From positions 1 to 61,037 of the forward strand of contig JAUGWO010000257.1 in the NCBI GenBank assembly GCA_049724395.1: a stretch of 61,037 nucleotides of DNA. Direction: 5' to 3'. Below the pieces are notes generated by a model. It saw only the letters and a list, made by a program, of their open reading frames with translations. It was not told the origin of the DNA and searched no databases. The translations under genes were made by a program, and so were the position numbers. This document shows positions 56,475 to 61,037 of the stretch, piece after piece. The stretch is from Spongospora subterranea f. sp. subterranea. Taxonomy: Eukaryota > Endomyxa: Phytomyxea > Phytomyxea > Plasmodiophorida. How positions within the stretch are numbered: the stretch's first letter is position 1; the number at the start of each line of letters is the position of its first letter.

Positions 56475-58388
56475 CTCCCTCTGTCCCATAAAAAGGTTTC
56501 GAAAAAAAACAATGTGCCAACTTAAGCTCATTTTTCATCCGATTTTCTCGCTCGAAGTTGCATAAGCTGCATGCCTGACAACCAGATGTAAGAGTGCCAA
56601 CCAAAATTTTTTGGAATTTTTTTTGATTGCGTAATTCATGACGATATATTCGATTTTGTACTTCAGCCAAGAAGGACACTGAACTCGACAATAGTTCGAC
56701 AATTTAACAGCTACAGGGGTATTATTGGTAATTGTAGATAGGCAACTTCGCGTAGAATCCGACAATATTTTTTTGAAAATTTTGCGAGCAAGTTCAAGTG
56801 CTGTAGGGCAGTGTTAAGAAGGGCCATCCAGGATATATCCATTGATAAAGGAGACAATCGCCATTATGGGACCTAACTCAGGACACGTTTCACATGTAAT
56901 ATTGGGCGTAGATCATCATTAACAATGGATCCCCATGAGGTCGAATTGCGAAAAAAGAAGCTGAGCGATGATGAGCGCCGTGCCATTTTTGATTTTCTCA
57001 GTGCCAGAAGGAAGAATCCGGATGTGTCAGATAAGTTAATCATAGGGACAATTTCCGCCGCAGCAACACGATTCAAAGTCAGTGAAACATCCATCAGAAA
57101 AATCTACAATCGTGGCTGTCAATCGTTATCCGAAGGGAGGCTGATACCTGATACAGCAGCAAGACATATTGGCAGGTCCGGACGTAAGAAGGCAGTTACT
57201 TTAAATCTTGAGGCAATCATGACAATTCCGTTGACATTGCGCCAAAACATTCGCTCGACGGCGTATCATTTGAATGTTTCCAAAAGCACTTTCAATCACA
57301 CTAACGGAAAGCGGCCAATCTTGGTACAATGTGCATCGCCGTATAAAGGAAGGAGGATTGATAAAGCCCCTTACTAACGCTATCAAACCCTTTTGACCGA
57401 GCGTAACAAAGTCGACCGTATTCAATTTTGCATCTCTCACCTCGAAGTGAATCCGTCGAACAATGATTACAGTTTTGGACCTGATGATGAATACTGTTCA
57501 CATTGACGAAAAGTGGTTTTATTTGACTCAGAACTAACCAAAGGTACTACATGGCGATAGGCGAAGACCCGTTCATTCGTACAGCAAAAAGTAAGAGATT
57601 CGTTGCAAAGGTGATGTTTCTAATGGCGGTAGCACGGCCACGGTACCATATCACCAAGAAATGTTCGACGGAAAAATCGGAATCTGAACGATTTATAGAA
57701 CTAAGATTCTGCAAAAAGGATTGTTGCAAAAATCGGCCTGTGGAACAATGGAGACAAAAGCATGTACATCAGTTGGAAAGCCAGAAATCTGTAGACCTGC
57801 TTATCTCGAGAGTTTTCCAGCAATACGAGAAAAATGTATTTCTAGCGTCATGGGCTGGTCAAACACATAGCAGAAATCTATGTGCAGCAGGATAACGCAA
57901 GGCCACAACCAGATGGAATGACCGGTCAGAAGGAAGATATAGTGGCCAGGATTGCGATCCAGCTGTTCAATTGCCGGCCAATAGTCCGACCTCAACGTAC
58001 TCGACTTAGGATTCTTTCGATCCAACAAAGTCTGCAGCATCAACTGCCGCAAAGCAATATCGACGAACTTATTCGCTGCAACAGAGAAAGCGTTCAGTGA
58101 TTTGGAGCCTGTTGCCCTGAATAACGTGTTCCTAACCTTACAAGGCTGTATGATCGAAATAATGAAAGATCAAGGCAACAACAAATATAAAGTTCCGATA
58201 TGGGAAAAGCGGCGTTGTCGGAAGAGACAAACTTCCTCAAACAAATCTTGCCCTGCACCTTGTCACTCATTATATCCATTTATTTGACTCGAATGTGACT
58301 GGATTATATTCACCAATAAATTCGTTTCGAAACCTTTTTATGGGACAAAAAAAACGTCCGTTTCGAAATCATATTGGGACAGAGGGAG
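56475..58388 (+). mobile_element. Mariner-like element 2
   Basis: 1914 bp. Left end CTCCCTCTGTCCCATAAAAA. The right end (read inward) starts CTCCCTCTGTCCCAATATGA and repeats the GTCCCATAAAAAGGTTTCG unit 34 bp further in. TA precedes the left end, but the right end is followed by AC instead of TA. The inverted similarity also continues about 10 bp outside (TTAGTGTG). Its terminal repeats beyond CTCCCTCTGTCC differ from mariner 1, so it is a distinct family. Confidence 0.88.
56925..58100 (+). pseudogene. Mariner 2 transposase, broken
   Basis: From ATG 56925: DERRAIFDFLSARRK, then a helix-turn-helix region (SETSIRKIYNRG, NVSKSTF). The frame then shifts. The first catalytic Asp is in HIDEKWFYLT (about 57.5 kb), followed by AKVMFLMAVARPRY in the frame at 57551-57895. 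The second Asp is in the QQDNARPQ motif near 57.89 kb. The third Asp region is degraded. Several frame shifts; inactive. Confidence 0.85.
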
Positions 58389-58414
58389 ACACACTAACAT
58401 CATGGGACCTCATT

Positions 58415-61037
58415 AATTACTCAACAACAAAATCAATCGACATCAATCGAACGTGAGTTGCCTACCTAGTCCATAGCGGAGGGAGGTGTTGAATCCGACA
58501 TATGTATCTCGGCCAATGTTGGCCAGAATCCAACGGGATTATACTGAGACAAGGATATGAATACAACAGAATAATCCTATAACCCCTTGTGATACTACAC
58601 CCCTTGAACACATCAGGTTTATTGTTGTTATTAGATAGACTTCATCTACCATATTTGTTGAGTCATTGGAGGTTGGACCCTTATCTAAACCTTGTGATGA
58701 CCGAGAATCATATTGACAGATATCAGGTTCCTTTGTGCCTGTTCCAGGACAGCAATTGTGAATGAACTTGGTGTAGTGTACTGATTTCCCCATCTCCGAA
58801 TAAATTCCTCAACACTTCCAGCGCAATGACGATTTAAACAATAGTAAATAGGACGGCACTTTTTGATAAAAGCGGTTAAACCCGGATGAGGCGATCTCTG
58901 TGATGCTGTCTTCGTAATCACGAACTGATCATAATGTTCGAGAATTACGGAAAGCGCTGGGAGGAGGTCTCGGGTTGATTTTCGTGGAAGATGAAGTCTT
59001 GCTGGAATATCAAATGGTCGGTCGCTCGATCCGCATTCAATGGACTCCAAGCCCTGACATTTCCGCTTGAAGAATTGTACCATGTGCGAATTCAGCGCCC
59101 CATTTTCGAATCCATTCATCTGTATTTTGGCCACAGTGATGAACAAAGCACCCCCAGATGGGTTTCGGAGACAGGTTATAATATTGATCGCAGAATCTTT
59201 TGAGTTTCGGGGCCACTTGACTCGTATTTCTCCTTGAATTCAAAACACAGTTTGAGTTTTTTTTGTGAGGTTTTTGACTTTGAAACAGCAACAACAAGAG
59301 CATTGAGATCCAATAAACCGGAGTCTTTGTCTCTGAAAGCACAAATGTTCATCAGTTTTTTTTAAAAAAAGGCGAATGAAAACCTGTTGTCAGGGTTTCT
59401 GACGATTTTCGTCCTCTGGTAACCGCAGGTGTTATGATTTGATCCACGACCGGGGCAGCATTTCTCCAAAAAACGGTGCTTGAAACGCGTTCCCCAACGG
59501 TCCTGGAAACAGGACCATGTCTTTGCCACAACAGTTCACAAGACATTCGAAGGACGGGGATACAGGTGTGCTTGAGACAATACATTTCCTTATGACTAAT
59601 ATTGATGAGCGATCTTCTGCACGAGACCAGTTTCAAAACAAAATTCGAAATTAGGATCAGTTTTTTCAGGGTGCTGGTTGCCTTGGCAATTAGCCTAGGA
59701 TGAGGAACATCGATGTTGTTTTGTCCGACTTAAACTTATCCCGCCCCGACTTTCCGCACAACAGTAGTTTCATCATGTGTTTCGTCATGTTGACACTGTT
59801 GTGAAACTGGACCTGTTCTGGATCCACCCCTTTCCCTAAGCAGACGATACCGTTTGTGATCATCAATCCCAGACAGAGCGGGGAACCAGAGTTCTGACCA
59901 GAAACACACAGAGACTATCATAGTCTTTGACCTCATCCAGGTCCCAGTTTAGGCGGCGGACAGAGCTTTTTCAATCCCAACGCATTATCAAAATGATCAA
60001 CGTTTTGAGTGTGCTCAGGTAGTCCATCCTAGTATGCCCATAATCAGATATTGGTGATCACGATTCTCGGCAATCTCTTACTGGCACGAAATTCTCACGA
60101 GCGTCAACAGGCGGGTTTTTCGAATTAATCGTATTTTCGATGCGGAAATTGAAAGTTTTGCCCTTGACGCTTTCAATTGACTGTTGACCATCAAAACTGA
60201 TACGGGATTCATCACGGTTTGAACTCGTGCTCGAGTTCCAATCCTAAGAAGAACTTAGCAAACCAAATACAATTTGGACATAAACTGAACGGCTAAATTT
60301 ATGGAAGAACTGCCAAACTGTTGGGCGTTTCTGTTAGCGGGCACGAAATTCTCGAGAGAGTCTTTTGACGGCAAATTTCCGAATCAATAGGAATTCGATT
60401 TAGATCGATAAGGCAATCGAAGGTTCTCGCCCTCTTGGCTCAACTGTTGAGAATTGATACTGATATGGGACGCGTCAATTTTCAAATCCGGTCCCGAGTG
60501 CCATTCCTAAAAAGCCCTCAACAAGCCAGATCTTTATATGAAGATGAACAGAACAACCACATTCATCGAAGAACTTTCACCAAACTGGTCGACGTTTCTG
60601 TTATCGGGCACGAGAATCTCGGAAAGTCTTTTGATGGCAACATTTCCGAATCAATAGGAATTCGATTTAGATCGATAAGGCAATCGACTTTCTCGCTCTC
60701 TTGGCTCAACTGTTGAGAATCGATACTGATATGGGACAGGTCTATTTTCAAACCCGGACCCGAGTGCCATTCCTAAAAACGCACTTAACAAGCCGATATC
60801 TCTATCTTTGGAGCGATATTTCGCCATCCATACCGAGAATGTCGAGGAGACGATTGTTATTGTGTCGGCATTGACCTGACCCGGAGCCAAGCGGTTCGTC
60901 CCAACAATGACCAGGTTCGGTTGTCAAAGATGAGTCGGTCCGGTCGCCACCAGCAGCAAACCCAACAACATGAGGACACTCATTGAAGGAATGGATGGCG
61001 CAACAGTATCGCGGTTCGCCATCGGGCAAGGAGTAAG
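58415..61037 (-). repeat. Cassette copy C, inverted and cut by the window end
   Basis: Reverse-oriented copy of the left two thirds of A/B. The right side runs off the window. The left side stops within gene Q, about 25 bp from the end of mariner 2. It contains two full tandem ~267-bp units in gene P (starting near 60391 and 60658). Confidence 0.8.
58685..60983 (-). pseudogene. Cassette gene P, copy C
   Basis: ATG 60983 with the same signal-peptide pattern (MSVLMLLGLLLVAT). The best-preserved C-terminus is the frame 58685-59146, with SVEEFIRRWG and a stop shortly after ILGHHKV. The frame at 59037-59342 holds the first WG motif (HHCGQNTDEWIRKWG). Frames change several times. Confidence 0.45.

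Overview
The window is eukaryotic. It holds one ~10.5 kb island of host genes (about 29.6-40.2 kb) set in DNA built mostly from decayed, nested transposable elements. Genes have short GT-AG introns (51-117 nt). The island encodes a membrane-anchored GH18 chitinase-like protein, a tubulin tyrosine ligase-like (TTLL) glutamylase, an ERGIC-53-type cargo lectin and a rhomboid protease whose C-terminal Cys/Trp tail resembles that of fungal rhomboids. With chitin-active and flagellum-associated families together, I infer a zoosporic, early-diverging fungus. The mobile elements (plant-type mariner, FAR1-like MULE, chromodomain gypsy) are also common in oomycetes, so the assignment is tentative.

Layout. 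0.2-4.1 kb: broken Ty3/gypsy copy (-). 5.6-6.0 kb: gag fossil (+). 6.2-10.6 kb: chromovirus (-) with a long, largely open pol. 10.6-16.1 kb: a second, young chromodomain gypsy element (+) with 131/132-bp LTRs, inserted at the gag end of the previous one. 16.1-17.7 kb: integrase/chromodomain fragment (+). 17.7-21.1 kb: an LTR split by a Mutator-like element whose six-exon transposase gene is recognisable. 21.1-21.4 kb: another chromodomain fragment (-). 21.5-26.0 kb: LINE (-) split by a mariner. 26.3-28.6 kb: gypsy remnant (+). 29.6-40.2 kb: host genes. 40.5-41.0 kb: 519-bp TIR element. 41-45.6 kb: unassigned DNA, a large inverted repeat, a SWIM-finger fragment and a gag-protease fossil. 45.4-61.0 kb: three copies (A and B direct, C inverted) of an unrecognised ~4.2 kb cassette with two convergent, decayed genes, separated by LINE, copia and gypsy fragments and a second mariner.

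The host genes are functionally separate: secretory pathway (cargo lectin, tail-anchored protein, rhomboid), cell surface or wall (chitinase-like) and tubulin modification (TTLL). Four of them carry apparent single-base frame shifts in otherwise conserved sequence, which points to assembly indels or to recent decay of the locus. The best candidate for something undescribed is the three-copy cassette. The most instructive structures are the inverted duplication of the MULE SWIM exon at a perfect palindrome, and the two mariners that share the same lopsided terminal-repeat design.
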